In this document: piece by piece, positions 47,709 to 58,152 of the stretch | How the letters are laid out: every line of letters begins with the position of its first letter | Numbering within the stretch: the first letter of the stretch is position 1 | Origin: Hofstenia miamia | Lineage: Eukaryota; Xenacoelomorpha; Acoela; Hofsteniidae | NCBI GenBank assembly: GCA_900660155.1 | Contig: CABFPE010000727.1 | Location: 44,317 to 108,316, forward strand | DNA length: 64,000 nt | Direction of reading: 5' to 3' | Made by a program: the position numbers and the translations under genes | The notes under the pieces: model-generated | Databases searched by the model: none | Told to the model about the DNA's origin: nothing | The model's input: the letters and a program-made list of their open reading frames with translations, nothing else

Positions 47709-48229
47709 TAATCGAAATAATGGGTACTATAAATATTAATATGCGCAATAATTTATATGGCTATCACTGTGAATACGTAAAAATATTTTCCTTTCAAACA
47801 ACTTGTTTTGATTTTAAATGTAGAATCCACAAAAAGTTTGTTTTCCATTCAGGAAATCGGTATGATATGAGAATTACAATTTATATTTTTAATAACTTTT
47901 ATGAAACAACTTATCTAAATGCTGGAAACGACTCACAAACATCCACTTACTTCCAGTATAATTGCATTTTATGAAAAGTAAAGTAGCTCGTCTGCTCTTT
48001 GATGACATCATCAACCACATTTCAAACTTTTAAAGAAACGTCCGACTGGTAATAAACATCTTAATCATTCGGACAAATTAACATTATTATTACATAAGCT
48101 AGTTGCATTCAACTGTGTTAAAAGGAAGTTAGTAAAAAATCTAAATTACAAACTGCAGATCTAGTGATGTCTACTAAGATTTTGTACAAAACCCTGGATC
48201 CACTGCAGTGTACTAACGACGTGCAGAAA

Positions 48230-48358
48230 TTAATGGTAAGCATGCATATAAAGTACTTGCCAGGGATTTGTTTTCCGAAAGAAGCGTTGCCAGAGTGAGA
48301 GAGTTGGCGCGGGTCGTTGAGCATCAGTGAGTGAATCGACTATCCTGTGCTCTTCCGA
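48230..48358 (-). CDS. AFTPH: Aftiphilin-like gene, candidate last exon
   Basis: After the acceptor TCATTTTCTAG a phase-0 frame reads SEEHRIVDSLTDAQRPAPTL and ends at a TAA 43 codons on. The preceding exon also ends in phase 0, and vertebrate aftiphilin has SEEAIKVIAGLPDL at this point near its C-terminus. The block is richer in G+C than its surroundings. The match is short, and a donor after NPWQ (CAA|GTACTT) could lead to one more exon. Confidence 0.45.
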   Translation of the reverse strand, partial: SEEHRIVDSLTDAQRPAPTLSLWQRFFRKTNPWQVLYMHAYH

Positions 48359-49039
48359 CTAGAAAATGAAAGAAGCCTCAGTCACAAGCACAAAAGTAAA
48401 CCGCACACCACATGCACACAAAACAAAATAGATCGTGTTCCACAATTGAAGGATAAATAAAGTTTAATAAACATTTCATATCAATTGAGCTCAACTTCTT
48501 CGAATTCGTAAACACAAATGTACACAAGCAACGAGTATTATAGAAATTGACCGCGTTTGAAAACACACTTTAGTGAAAAACAATTTAAATGTGCATAAAA
48601 CGAATACATGGACATCTGTTGACTTACGCACATTAGTCCAGTATCGCTAGTTGTTTTACATTTTAGAATATACTATAGAAAATATCTCACATGGAATATT
48701 TTCATCTTAAAAAGTACATTTAAATAAATTGAAGTTGGTGCGAACTGCATCAATCGAAAAAAAACTGACAAAAAATAAACAAATCAACAGTATTTTGAAT
48801 TGAATTTAACACCCATAATTGAAAAATGAGTGTAGAACCAACACGTAATTCATAACAAATGAAAGAAAGGGAGTAAAAGTCGATGCTTTCGCACTGGCTA
48901 CCGAATTTCAGTACACAAAAAATTTATTTTAGCGAACAGGCAGGGTAAAAAGATTCAAAAGCAATTTATTGCTGCAAGAAAAAAGGTACAAAAACTATAA
49001 ACTACAAAACTACAAAAAGCTATTTACAAATATAATAAA

Positions 49040-50945
49040 TATATAATTAATAGTGTGTGTGTTGTGTGTGTGCATTTTATACAAAATTTTCAAATGAATG
49101 TAGTGTATTATTGTCATTAAGTAGGCATTGTCTATTAAAGAGGAATGTTCGCAATTTCTTTCTGAATTTCTTGTAATTTTTTTCAAATTTAATTTCTCTA
49201 TTTAAGTTATTCCATAATTTAGTTGCTGTGTGGTGAAAGCTATTAAAATATTTATCCAAGCATAAAAATGTTTGAGACCGTTGATTTAATTTAATATACT
49301 GTTTTAAAAACGAAATTGCGGCCTGACCAAATTTGAATTAAGATAATATTGATAACATATGCATTTGAATTTGATAATGAGGAGATAGTATTTTGTATTT
49401 TAATCGGTAATCGGATGCATTGTCATGTTTTTGTGCAAAATTGAGTATTTTAAGGGGCCAATTGAAAGTTTTAGACAGGAGGATGCGATGTTTTGAATTA
49501 ATATTTGTAAAGAGGAATGAGCAATATTGAAAGTGTGAAAGGCAGAGTGCATTTATTAATTATTTGTGGTACGTATTTGAAATATTTCTGAGAGGATAAA
49601 GATACCTAACTCCAGAAGCCATTTTTTTAATTTTAGCCATGAAGAATTGTTTTTTGTGAGATTTCTGTTTGTCTTAGGGGAGAATATTATAAATTGTGTT
49701 TTTTCAATATTTACTTTCAATTGATTATTTGAGAAATATTTTGTTAAATTTTCGATGTCATATTGGAGATTTTTAGTTGCATTAAAGGCATTTATATCAG
49801 TACTTATAAGACAGGTATCATCTGCATATTGATAAATTTTACTGTTTTTTACCTGTTGAGTTATGTCATTAACATAGATTGCAAATAGAATAGGTCCGAG
49901 AACTGTGCCCTGTGGAACCCCACGGTCCGTCATAATATAATTTGATTTTTTACCATTAAGTATTACTCTTTGCTGTCGATTTTTAAGGAAAGTCATTATT
50001 AAGTTAACAGATTTGTTATCAAAGTTATAATGTATTAATTTGTCCCTTAATATGTCAAAATTCATTGAGTTAAAAGCTTTGCTCAAATCAAGGAGTGCAA
50101 CACAACTGCATTTGTTTAGGGTTAAATTAGATTTTATTTGTTCTGATATTGACAAAATTGCATCTTGAGTGCTATAACCATTTCGAAAACCAAATTGTTT
50201 TTTTGAAAGAATATTTTCAGATATCAAATATGCATTTATTTGATTATTTAATAATTTTCCAAATAGTTTACTAAAGGGATGGCTAATGCAAATGGGCCTA
50301 TAATTTTGTGCATTTAGAGGGTCGCCTTTTTTATATATAGGGCTTATGTCAGATTTCTTAAATATATCCAGGAATTCATTATCAATAATACATTGGTTAA
50401 ATGCGAATAGAAGATGTTCACTAAAGATATGAAAATGACGTTTAATAATAAAGATTGAAAGATTATAGGATGCCGTTGATTTATTTGTGTCTAAAGTTTT
50501 TATTATGGTTTCTAGTTCATTTGCATTTATGAGTCTAAAAGAAAAGTATGTTTTTCCTGGGAATTTATTAATATTTGTCTTTCTCTTATATTGGGGAAAA
50601 TTGAAATTTCCGAGTTCCTTAAATGTTGTATTTAGGTGGTCTATTATTCTTGTTTTTTTCTGTTGTAGTTTGGTTATCAATATTTAATTCATTAATATCA
50701 GTTGAAATTCCTTTACTTTTTCCCAAAGTTTTATGAATATATCGCCATTTTTCGTTTGTATTATTTAGTTTATTGAAGAACCTTCTCTTTTTTAAGGCAG
50801 ATATTTTATTTCTTAATTGTTTAATAATCATCTTTGATTTTTCGTAATTAGTCCAATTAGTTGTTGTCGGTTCTGTTTGAGCGAGATCAAACAATTTTCT
50901 TTTAATACTTACTAGTTCATGTATGTTACTAAAAATTCGAATCTA
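49040..50945 (-). mobile_element. LINE (CR1/Jockey-like) inserted in aftiphilin intron
   Basis: From the right: NIHELVSIKRKLFDLAQTEP (pre-RT linker), then a reverse transcriptase with IYKKGDPLNAQNYRPICISH, FGFRNGYSTQDAILSISEQI, CVALLDLSKAFNSMNFDILR, RGVPQGTVLGPILFAIYVND and QYADDTCLIS. At the left end ATKLWNNLNREIKFEKNYKK closes the C-terminus before a GT-rich tail. The catalytic Asp residues (LLDLSKAF and YADD) are present. The part before the RT is in a different frame and the stretch 49260-49550 is interrupted. No endonuclease domain is left, so the copy is 5'-truncated. Confidence 0.9.
49556..50680 (-). pseudogene. LINE reverse transcriptase, long open part
   Basis: A 374-residue open frame holds RT motifs in order: YRPI (about residue 126), FGFRNG, DLSKAF (about residue 200), VPQGTVLGPILF and YADD (about residue 288). 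The frame is lost soon after TNRNLTKNNSSWLKLKKWLL. It is 5'-truncated and so not independently mobile. It shares no close similarity with the LINEs at 26 kb and 58 kb, which have FADD-type or deleted catalytic blocks and a Cys-rich tail. Confidence 0.9.
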
Positions 50946-51096
50946 AAAAAAATTTCTGAAGTGAATATTAACCCAATAATTTTAACTAAAAATTAAAAAA
51001 TTAAATATTGTAAATGAAATGAAGGCATAATGTTAGGACACTGAGTATAGGATCCAGGGCAAATAGAATAAATGGCGACAAAACGACTGAACTTAC

Positions 51097-51224
51097 TGTT
51101 TCGGAATCGGGATTTCTGGTGGTGGCTTGCGATATGGCTAAAATAGAGGCCAATTGACTGTCGGTGGAGGATTTCTTCAATTGGTTGTTTGATTCTTCCA
51201 TTCCAAACAACTCCTTCTCCAACT
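51097..51224 (-). CDS. AFTPH: Aftiphilin-like gene, exon 7
   Basis: After the acceptor GTATTTAG the phase-1 junction gives KLEKELFGMEESNNQLKKSS, then TDSQLASILAISQATTRNPD and SET at the donor ACA|GTAAGT. Vertebrate aftiphilin has VDPELYELTTSKLEI and TDAFARLMSTVEKT at this place. The reading frame is fixed by both neighbours. The exon ends in phase 0. Confidence 0.75.
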
Positions 51225-51279
51225 CTAAATACATGTGTATTCGGTGTTCTCATCGTAAAGTTTCAATGGGTCAACTTAC

Positions 51280-51351
51280 TCGACTGACTTGACGGATTTT
51301 CAAGAATAGTTGTTTGCTGAGAATCGAAAAAATCCAAGTTCAAATGTTGCT
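51280..51351 (-). CDS. AFTPH: Aftiphilin-like gene, exon 6
   Basis: A 72-base exon reading KQHLNLDFFDSQQTTILENP and SSQS. LNLDFF is the conserved core of the aftiphilin C-terminal segment (LLNLDFFGPVDD in vertebrates). It sits between introns of 42 and 55 bp, both with GTAAGT donors. Confidence 0.88.
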
Positions 51352-51393
51352 CTAAATAATGAACATAAAAAACTTTTACAACAAACAACTTAC
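51352..51393 (-). other. 42-bp intron of the aftiphilin-like gene
   Basis: GTAAGTTG at the 5' end and TTATTTAG at the 3' end. Removing it joins two phase-1 exon edges and restores the conserved order FDW..SGL.NPL then LNLDFF. It is among the shortest introns expected in animals. Confidence 0.85.
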
Positions 51394-51454
51394 TTTCCAA
51401 TGGGTTCATTAATCCACTTGTTTGCCAATCGAAATCCATCTTAGGAACTGCCAT
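51394..51454 (-). CDS. AFTPH: Aftiphilin-like gene, exon 5
   Basis: After the acceptor AGAGTGTTTAG the exon reads MAVPKMDFDWQTSGLMNPLE and ends in phase 1 at GTAAGT. Vertebrate aftiphilin has VQFDWSSSGLTNPLD here, a near-identical block that makes the gene identification firm. Confidence 0.9.
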
Positions 51455-53035
51455 CTAAACACTCTGTCTGAGAGAAAATATAAAGATACGAATACGCGTA
51501 GAAAGAAACGAAAAAACGATTGTTAAAAATCCGAAACATGTAAATAGAATGCCGAAAACATAAATTATGAAGTTAGCAAGCAGAAAAACAAATTGTTACA
51601 AGTGACTTGAAAAAAACACATTTTGAAACATTCACAGTCAATATTTTTCCAAAAAACAAATATTTTTTTTCAATATAATGAAATGTTCCGGCCATAGATT
51701 AACTGCAAAATAAGCATACACAACACAAATTTTAGACTTCAATAAGAGATAAGCCTTTCATAAGATAAATGCAATTGCCATTTTAACCGCATATCCGATA
51801 AAGTATTGAGTCAAAAGCACAGATTAAGGAAATACAGCGGGCGAAAAAAAGTTTAAAACCAAATATAAGAAGCAAAATAATTTAGAGTGTCTGTCATTTG
51901 CCTTGTAAAAGTTATTTAGTTAACTGTTTAGGATGGAGTGCAGCATGAAACTGCTGCATTGACAATCAATTTTACTGCCCAGGTTTTTTCCTAATTATTC
52001 AATTTAAATTTTGGGGCGTTGAAACATTATTGCCTCACATTATGAAAATATTGTTTTTAATGCTTTATACAACAATATCAACTATTTTATCAATGGAGAC
52101 AACAAGATAGGCCTTGTAATCAACAAAAATGCTATTTTATTTTTTTATTGAAATGTACTTCTAGAAAAACGATATTTGCACTGATAAATTCTCTAGATTT
52201 AGTGTAGAACATAAAACTTTAGTTTTAAAATCAAAAGCAGGGTACTGTAGTGATTCAACGCACGTCTAAGGCAATCCTTTATGCTTTGAAAAACAATAGC
52301 ATTACGAGGTAATATAAGCATTCATTTTGTGTTATGTATATGAAATTTTACTGTTGGTGACTTTTTAATGTAATTTTACAGTAGTGTGATGTGCAGTGTT
52401 TCATGTGAATACGTTTTTGAAAGAAACCTTACAAGAATGCTTAACCGCAATCTTGTAGTTGTTTTCAGCTAGTGCAGTGTTTGATATTTGCCACAACAAA
52501 GTTATTGTAGATAATTTTTCATGTTACATAGTATGTAAAAATATATCTTGGTGGTAAACATTTTCCGATATCTGTGAGACAAACGTTCATTTATACCTTC
52601 TCAATTATTTCAAGCCTGCTTCAATTGGGTGTCGCTGAAAGTGATATGTTGACTGGAAAAAACGACAGCAAAAGCGCAGGTTTTTAATATCTTCAATTTT
52701 AATGACACTCAGAGCTTTAACAAAAAATTATTGGTTATTCTCTAAGATCTGTCAACACCTTGCAGCAGCCGACTGAAGTACAAATATTAGGAAAGATGTA
52801 CGGTTCACAGCAAAAGATGCATTTGTCCATCAATTGAAAATTTCGAAAAAAGATTAAATTTTTTAAAACTTTATTTTTAAATATTACGTAGTTTATATCA
52901 TCATTTATTGATCCAAAAATGTAAAAACTGATATTTTCTGGATTCGTTGTGAAAATTTTCAGTAATAAGATTCACAAATAGTAGTTCCAACAAAAGTACC
53001 AATATTTATATAGGTAGACAGATGTATCCATATAG
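51455..53035. other. Aftiphilin intron 4, right of exon 5
   Basis: AT-rich intronic sequence with no recognised element before the piggyBac-like terminus at 53.04 kb. Confidence 0.5.
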
Positions 53036-53041
53036 TATTAA

Positions 53042-53140
53042 CTCCTTCAGTACCATCACGAGATAATCTCGTGATTTGAGCACTCCATATTATGCGCCAG
53101 CACGAGACTATATCGTGTTAGATAATATTAGTTATAAGTA
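53042..53140 (+). mobile_element. Possible piggyBac-like terminus
   Basis: TTAA is followed by CTCCTTCAGTACCATCACGA, then the exact hairpin ATCACGAGAT-A-ATCTCGTGAT and a second one, CACGAGACTATATCGTG. TTAA plus a CC(C)TT..GTACC start and a subterminal cohesive palindrome are typical of piggyBac ends. No right end or transposase was found, so this is either a solo end or an internally deleted copy. Confidence 0.4.
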
Positions 53141-53206
53141 GGTTTGCAGTTGTTTGGGCTGTGCACTGGCACATCGTAAAAGATAATTGGCGCTTAGTAA
53201 ACATAC

Positions 53207-53470
53207 ACCTTCTACCAACTATCTAATAAAGTGAAGTGATTACTGTAGCAGCGCTGATTGAGAACTAATTTCTGATCATTTCCAATCTCCAATGAAAAGT
53301 AACTTTATTGATATTTGGTTGCAGGGCTGCTAAAAAATTAATTTTAATTTAGTAGAAAAAAATTTCTTAAAAATCCATTAATGGAAATGGAGAAAATGAA
53401 ATATTAATTATGGGTATTAATGGAACATTAAAGGGCATTCTAGANACCTTCTACCAACTATCTAATAAAG
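53207..53470 (+). repeat. 25-bp direct repeat bounding a single N
   Basis: ACCTTCTACCAACTATCTAA, with the five bases TAAAG after it, is present at 53207-53231 and again at 53446-53470, the second directly after the lone N at 53445. This looks like a failed merge of overlapping sequences rather than biology. Confidence 0.85.
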
Positions 53471-54082
53471 TTTTTTTTGGGCTATAGCATGGCACAAACC
53501 AATATTTTAAGGCTTACCTCGTCGTTTTTGGAGAAAATTAGACTTTTAACTTTCCATCAGGCTACCGTAAGGTCATAATCAGCAATACAGCAAGATTATT
53601 CTCTTTTAAGTAAGTACTAAATTTGCCAGGTTTGCGATTACAATGTGTTAATGAAGATACCTTTTCAAATGAATGTAATAACTTATAAATATCAATTTTT
53701 TCAGAAATAATCAAATAAGATTTTTCCCTAAATTTAAAAACGAAAATGTTTATTACAAAATCACAGCAACTTCGTGTTTTTGTTAGTAAGCAGAAACGTA
53801 TTTTTGATTAAGATGTCTACACTGTACGTGTATCCTATAAACCAGTTAAATTTTTATCCATTCTTCTTCGATTACTGTTCAAATAAGTAGTGTAATTCAA
53901 CCGGATTCATGAACATTCGCTCTCATAGAAAGAAATGATAGAGGTTACATCACCAAAAATACATATTCCACGCATACATCTAAATTGATAATCCTACTTG
54001 ATAACAACAGTATATTTATCAAATCATCCGAAATTAATTTGCAATGGCGTACATGCCAAAAACATGATTTTATAAATGATAC

Positions 54083-54160
54083 CTCCGAAACAACGTTTTC
54101 TACCGCAGATGCAGAATTTTCTTTGCTTTTTCCATCCGATTTCATAGGTTGCAAGACAGA
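54083..54160 (-). CDS. AFTPH: Aftiphilin-like gene, exon 4
   Basis: A 78-base phase-0 exon reading SVLQPMKSDGKSKENSASAV and ENVVSE, between AATTTAG and GTATCA. Vertebrate aftiphilin has GMLEPTKEPLKPLSAAEKIA at this position, after the conserved LGIDTRN block encoded by exon 3. Confidence 0.8.
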
Positions 54161-54305
54161 CTAAATTAGCTTAGGCACAATATTTATAGAACAATAACAT
54201 ACCAAATATGATGAAAAAGGCAAAGTGTTCTTGACAAGCTAAATATAACAATAGACATTGAACCAATAATTGACTATACAAATAATGAGTGACTAATCTA
54301 CTTAC

Positions 54306-54442
54306 AGTATTGCGCAAATCAATTCCCAACTTCTTCAGAATGGCGTCACTAAAGGATGAGTCGGAGATATGGAATGATAAAGAGGAACTATTTTCAATAT
54401 CACTCAATGTCTGCCAAAATCGTTCTACAGCATCACTAAAAT
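54306..54442 (-). CDS. AFTPH: Aftiphilin-like gene, exon 3 (clathrin-binding domain)
   Basis: After the acceptor AACGTTTCAG the frame reads FSDAVERFWQTLSDIENSSS, then LSFHISDSSFSDAILKKLGI and DLRNT at the donor ACT|GTAAGT. This is the aftiphilin clathrin-binding domain: vertebrates have a W..L.DI....L.Y.W..S.S.K.LL.SLGIDTRN pattern. The protein works with AP-1 and clathrin at the trans-Golgi and endosomes. The exon is 137 bases and starts in phase 1. No lesion is seen. Confidence 0.9.
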
Positions 54443-54867
54443 CTGAAACGTTAAATATATTTCGACCAATTTTTTGAAAATAAACATGGAGAAACAAATT
54501 TAAAACTCATGGAATCTAATCATGTGATCTCACTACGCCATCCATCTCTCTCGTGAGAAACAGAATTCATAATATTGGGGATTTTTATAGGTACCCACAT
54601 TCATTTTCATGACACTTGATTGTATTTCCCTTTAGACCTACTAAAATTTATTTCTTTGGAAAACTTACAAGAATACTGCTCGCAAAAAGTTACGAAGAAA
54701 GACATTATTGAATATTTAATAATTAAGAAAAGTTGTGGTAATTTATTTTAAATTTTTTACGGTATGCATTATTCGGCCTATTTTGATATACTTTTCAGGA
54801 AGTCTGTAAAAAATCTTCACATTTTTAATTCTATTAACCGCAGTTCAAAAAATTTTTTCTGAAAAAT

Positions 54868-54869
54868 GC

Positions 54870-54892
<23 letters not shown>
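54868..54892. repeat. (TA)n microsatellite
   Basis: TA run followed by GTATGTATGCATGCAAGT, in aftiphilin intron 2. Confidence 0.85.
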
Positions 54893-54900
<8 letters not shown>

Positions 54901-55168
54901 CATGCAAGTGTTGTAAAAACAATTTTTTTGTTAATGATAATACTATGATTGTGAATAATGAAGTGTATGGTTACTTTCTGATTTATAATGTATAGCTCTA
55001 TAAAACGTTTCTATCATTCACATTTTTGGAATAAAGTAAATTAATTTTTTTTAAAACTGTGCCAATAGTAATAATCTCAACAAAGAAACCTTATTTCTTT
55101 AGACTCTGAAGAAGCGGATATCGAAGTAAAGTAATCTTGTAATAAAAGAGAACATAAGAGTGGAGTAC

Positions 55169-55220
55169 TTAAATCAAGATCATCATCTTCTGTAAATAAA
55201 TTGGAGAAGTTTTGAACCGA
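55169..55220 (-). CDS. AFTPH: Aftiphilin-like gene, exon 2
   Basis: After GTATGTTTTAG the phase-0 frame reads SVQNFSNLFTEDDDLDL. The donor TTAA|GTACTC is chosen because it alone gives the phase needed by exon 3. The frame itself stays open to 55075. The NFSNLF..DDDLDL stretch continues the acidic-phenylalanine style of exon 1. Confidence 0.55.
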
Positions 55221-55265
55221 CTAAAACATACAATTACGACAGATTCAGGATCAGGGAAATCTTAC

Positions 55266-55940
55266 ATTTTCGACATCTGGGAGTTCTAAACTGATAGATG
55301 TTTGCACATTAATCTGCTTTTCGTCAGAATAAGACTCCGTGTTACTTTTAGGAAAAGCATCATCATCATTGCTCCAAGAATGAAAATCATTTCCCATGAA
55401 ATTGGAATCGTTAAAACTGTCATTATTTGAATTAAAATCTGCAAAATTGGCAAAATTACTTTCATTAGATTCGTTTTGTTCATTAAAAAAAGTTGGATTG
55501 GAATTGTTTTTAAAATCTGAGAAGGCATCATCGTCAGAAATAGTACAAGGTTTTGGCGCATGTGTTTCGAAATCTGCAAAATCATCGTCCGATGAGGATG
55601 CAGTAGAAGATTCCTTAACCAAATCGCTGAAGTGATCAGTTGATGAGGAAAATTTGTTGCTTTTAAACTCATTAAACTCTATAGCAGAATCAATATTTGA
55701 CGCTTTCGTAACGGATTTGAAACTGCCTTCGAAATCTTCAAAATCATCATCCTGAGAATTATCTGTGAAATTTACATTTGAGGGTTGCTCTTTAGGAGAA
55801 TGTTTATCTATAACGAGAACATCTTTGACTACTGTAGTGCATAAAGCGTCTTCTTGGAACACTTCAGCTATCAATTGTTCTACAAAATTTTCTACAGATA
55901 TCTTCACCTCATTGCGACAGACATTTCTGGCCATAAAATG
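55266..55940 (-). CDS. AFTPH: Aftiphilin-like gene, large acidic exon with adaptor-binding motifs
   Basis: An exon from TATTTTAG to AAAT|GTAAGA, with the first ATG at 55934. Residues 12-28 (ISVENFVEQLIAEVFQE) form an amphipathic helix. From residue 60 on the chain is acidic and disordered and repeats short Phe motifs: DDDFEDFEG (62-70), FSDL (102-105), DDDFADFE (116-123), DAFSDF (136-141), FANFADF (161-167) and FHSWSNDDDAF (184-194). DFxDF/FxxF peptides in acidic context bind gamma-ear and alpha-ear domains of AP-1, GGA and AP-2, as in aftiphilin. At 225 codons it is far shorter than the vertebrate N-terminal region, so part of the motif array is missing or lies in unseen exons. Confidence 0.82.
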
Positions 55941-56246
55941 CTAAAATATAGGTAATATCTAAATTTTTGATTCCACATGTAATAAGCAGTATGAAACATA
56001 CAGTAAATTTCAGTCTTAAAATTATCTTTGTAATAGCAAATAATATTTATTCAATTCCCTAGAAAATTCTTAATTATTAATGGTTATGCATAGAATGAAA
56101 ATCCTGCAAAGATACACATTTCATAACTACATAACTGGATATTAAAAAATAATATAATCAATCTATAATAAAATAGCTATGTTGATCTAAATATACGCAA
56201 GTATATGTATTACCCAGCAAAAAAATTAGAAAAACTTAAACTTAAC

Positions 56247-56323
56247 CTCACTGGCCTTTCTGCGAGTTTGATTTTCATCACGAAATTTAACAAAGCCAAG
56301 CTCGGATAAAGGATTGCATGCGA
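56247..56323 (-). CDS. Candidate 5' exon of the aftiphilin-like gene
   Basis: A 77-base block reads ACNPLSELGFVKFRDENQTR and RKASE, from GATTAG to the donor GAG|GTTAAG. It ends in phase 0, and the next exon opens in phase 0 as HFMARNVCRNEV without a stop. Strong protein-like composition and fitting phases support an exon. The sequence does not resemble the vertebrate aftiphilin N-terminus, so it could be a lineage-specific start or belong to another gene. Confidence 0.45.
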
Positions 56324-57164
56324 CTAATCAATTTCATTCCAATTTGGAAAATATAGTTCATTTTTTAAAAATTATCATTACTTCACTACAGGGTTCGATA
56401 AATAAAAGCAAGACTCAAATAAATCCGGTGGTTAATTTCCCATAACTTAATTGGCTATAATACGCTTAAAGCAGGTACCAGGGATTTTACAAAAACGGTT
56501 TAAAAATTTGTTTAAAACAAATGTTTTTTGTTCTTAGATAGGCTCACCTCAAGGTACAAATTTTTTACTGAGAATACATATAGTAGCCAACATTGAATTA
56601 TGATAAATTTATAATTTATCAACTTTTAATTTCGTTGCATACACGTAAAACACCCAAGGTTTATTGTTTTTTGGGGCAAATTTTTATTGTGAAAGTACGA
56701 ATGGGCAAAATCCACAAATTACTTTCCAAACTTTTCATAATTTGAGAAAAAAACATTTAAAAAACATTGCCAAAAAGTTGTGTTAAACAGTGTTTAAAAC
56801 ATGCTAACCCTGGCGGATGCACATGAGACAAAACCTTCAAAATTTGTTTTTTAGTCTTCATTATTAATTAATAGACAACAAACCTGCTTCATTTTGGCAT
56901 TAATAAACTAAGTCATGGATTTCCAAAATAAGCTAGTTTGGGTATTTTCATAATTTATAATTATGAATCTAAGATTTAGTAATTGCTTATTGGCGGCTAC
57001 AAGTCAGTAGTTTGAACAGTTGATTTATATTGTTTGATCAAAATTGAAAAACAGAAAACTAATATAAGGTATTTCAGCTAGCAATCTACTCCTTGTGTTT
57101 ATAAACTTTGTGCAATATGTCTTACAAATCAATAATGTTCATTCAATGCGTTCAAAAACCCATT
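56324..57164. other. AT-rich stretch upstream of aftiphilin exons
   Basis: No further exon was recognised. A first exon and promoter must lie somewhere to the right of 56323. Confidence 0.4.
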
Positions 57165-57285
57165 GTAATAATAATAATAATAATGCAACACTACAAAAAG
57201 AATAAAAACAAGTCAAGTTTTACGACAGCGACGACAGTCACAGGAGATGAAATAGGAGCAGATGGAAGAGTAGGAGAAGTTGTCA
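57165..57285 (-). mobile_element. LINE 3'-end fragment, minus orientation (piece 1)
   Basis: (TAA)n followed by AAGTCAAGTTTTACGACAGC and GACGACAGTCACAGGAGATG is the reverse complement of the 3' end of the plus-oriented piece at 58010-58090. It includes the code for the Cys-rich C-terminus and the (ATT)n tail. Only about 120 bp remain, and the junction with piece 2 follows GAGAAGTTG. Confidence 0.85.
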
Positions 57286-58135
57286 AAATCAACTCGTCTA
57301 TATCTTCTCCTGTCCCCGTTACTAGTGGTGCCTCTCAAGGCTCAGTGTTTGCTGTTCTTTTCTTCCTCGTTGCCATTAACGACCTCCCCCTTCTGATTTG
57401 CCTCTACCTGTGAACTTTGCGCCTCATCACACTCATCTTGGAGTTCAACTTGCTGTCTTTGCGTCTCCGCAAAGCTAATTCCTCGCTATTTGCTCTTTTC
57501 CGTAATGTTCCTTTTAATACCTCGTCCTCTGTGAAACTCTCTTTGTTCGTGTCCATTCATCGTGCCACTCTTCTCTATGCGTCTCCCTGTTGGTGGTCTT
57601 CTCTTGCTTTGTTCCACTCACTGGAACGTTTCCAGAAACGCGCTTTTAAATGGATTTCCCATTTGGCCTATAAAGACGCTCTGCTGAAATTCTCCACTCT
57701 CCCGCTGTCACTCTACTTCCATGCCTGTGATCTCCTTCTGTTCAATCGACTACTGACTCGCAAATTGGATCTTGATCCTTTTGATTTCATTAAGTTCTCT
57801 AATTCCTGCTGCACTGGCTCTGATGATGTTGTCACTTTCTCCATTCGTCGTACAAAGAAAAATCGCACCCTTCACTCGTTTTCAATCGTGCTTGTACTGC
57901 TGCTAATTACAACTTGACTCGCAACCCTCCAACAGCGATTGATTTCTTTTCCCCGCCACCGAGCTTCAAGAAATCTTTGATGGGTTTCCTCTTTGCTGAG
58001 CCCTTCTCCAACTTCGCCTACTCTTCCATTTGCTCCTATTTCATCTCCTGTGACTGTCCTCGCTGCCGTAAAACTTGACTTGTTTTAATTTTTTTGTTGT
58101 GTATGCCTTCAGCGGCTAAAAAAGTCATTTATTAT
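57286..58135 (+). mobile_element. LINE fragment, plus orientation (piece 2)
   Basis: It starts inside the reverse transcriptase (VTSGASQGSVFAVLFFLVAI, then NDLP) and jumps past the catalytic YADD block. It continues with SLRLRKANSSLFALFRNVPF, ERFQKRAFKWISHLAYKDAL, LYFHACDLLLFNRLLTRKLD and, in another frame, SYFISCDCPRCRKT before the (ATT)n tail. The deletion and a later frameshift make it dead. The C-terminal CDCPRCR corresponds to CNCSNCR of the LINE at 27 kb. Confidence 0.88.
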
Positions 58136-58152
58136 TATTATTATTATTATTG
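58118..58152. repeat. (ATT)n shared LINE tail
   Basis: A trinucleotide run separates the plus-oriented and minus-oriented LINE pieces and serves as the 3' tail of both. Confidence 0.9.

Noticed and set aside
55286-55672. 128-residue minus-strand frame overlapping aftiphilin
   Set aside because: Shifted shadow of the acidic aftiphilin exon; composition is low-complexity.
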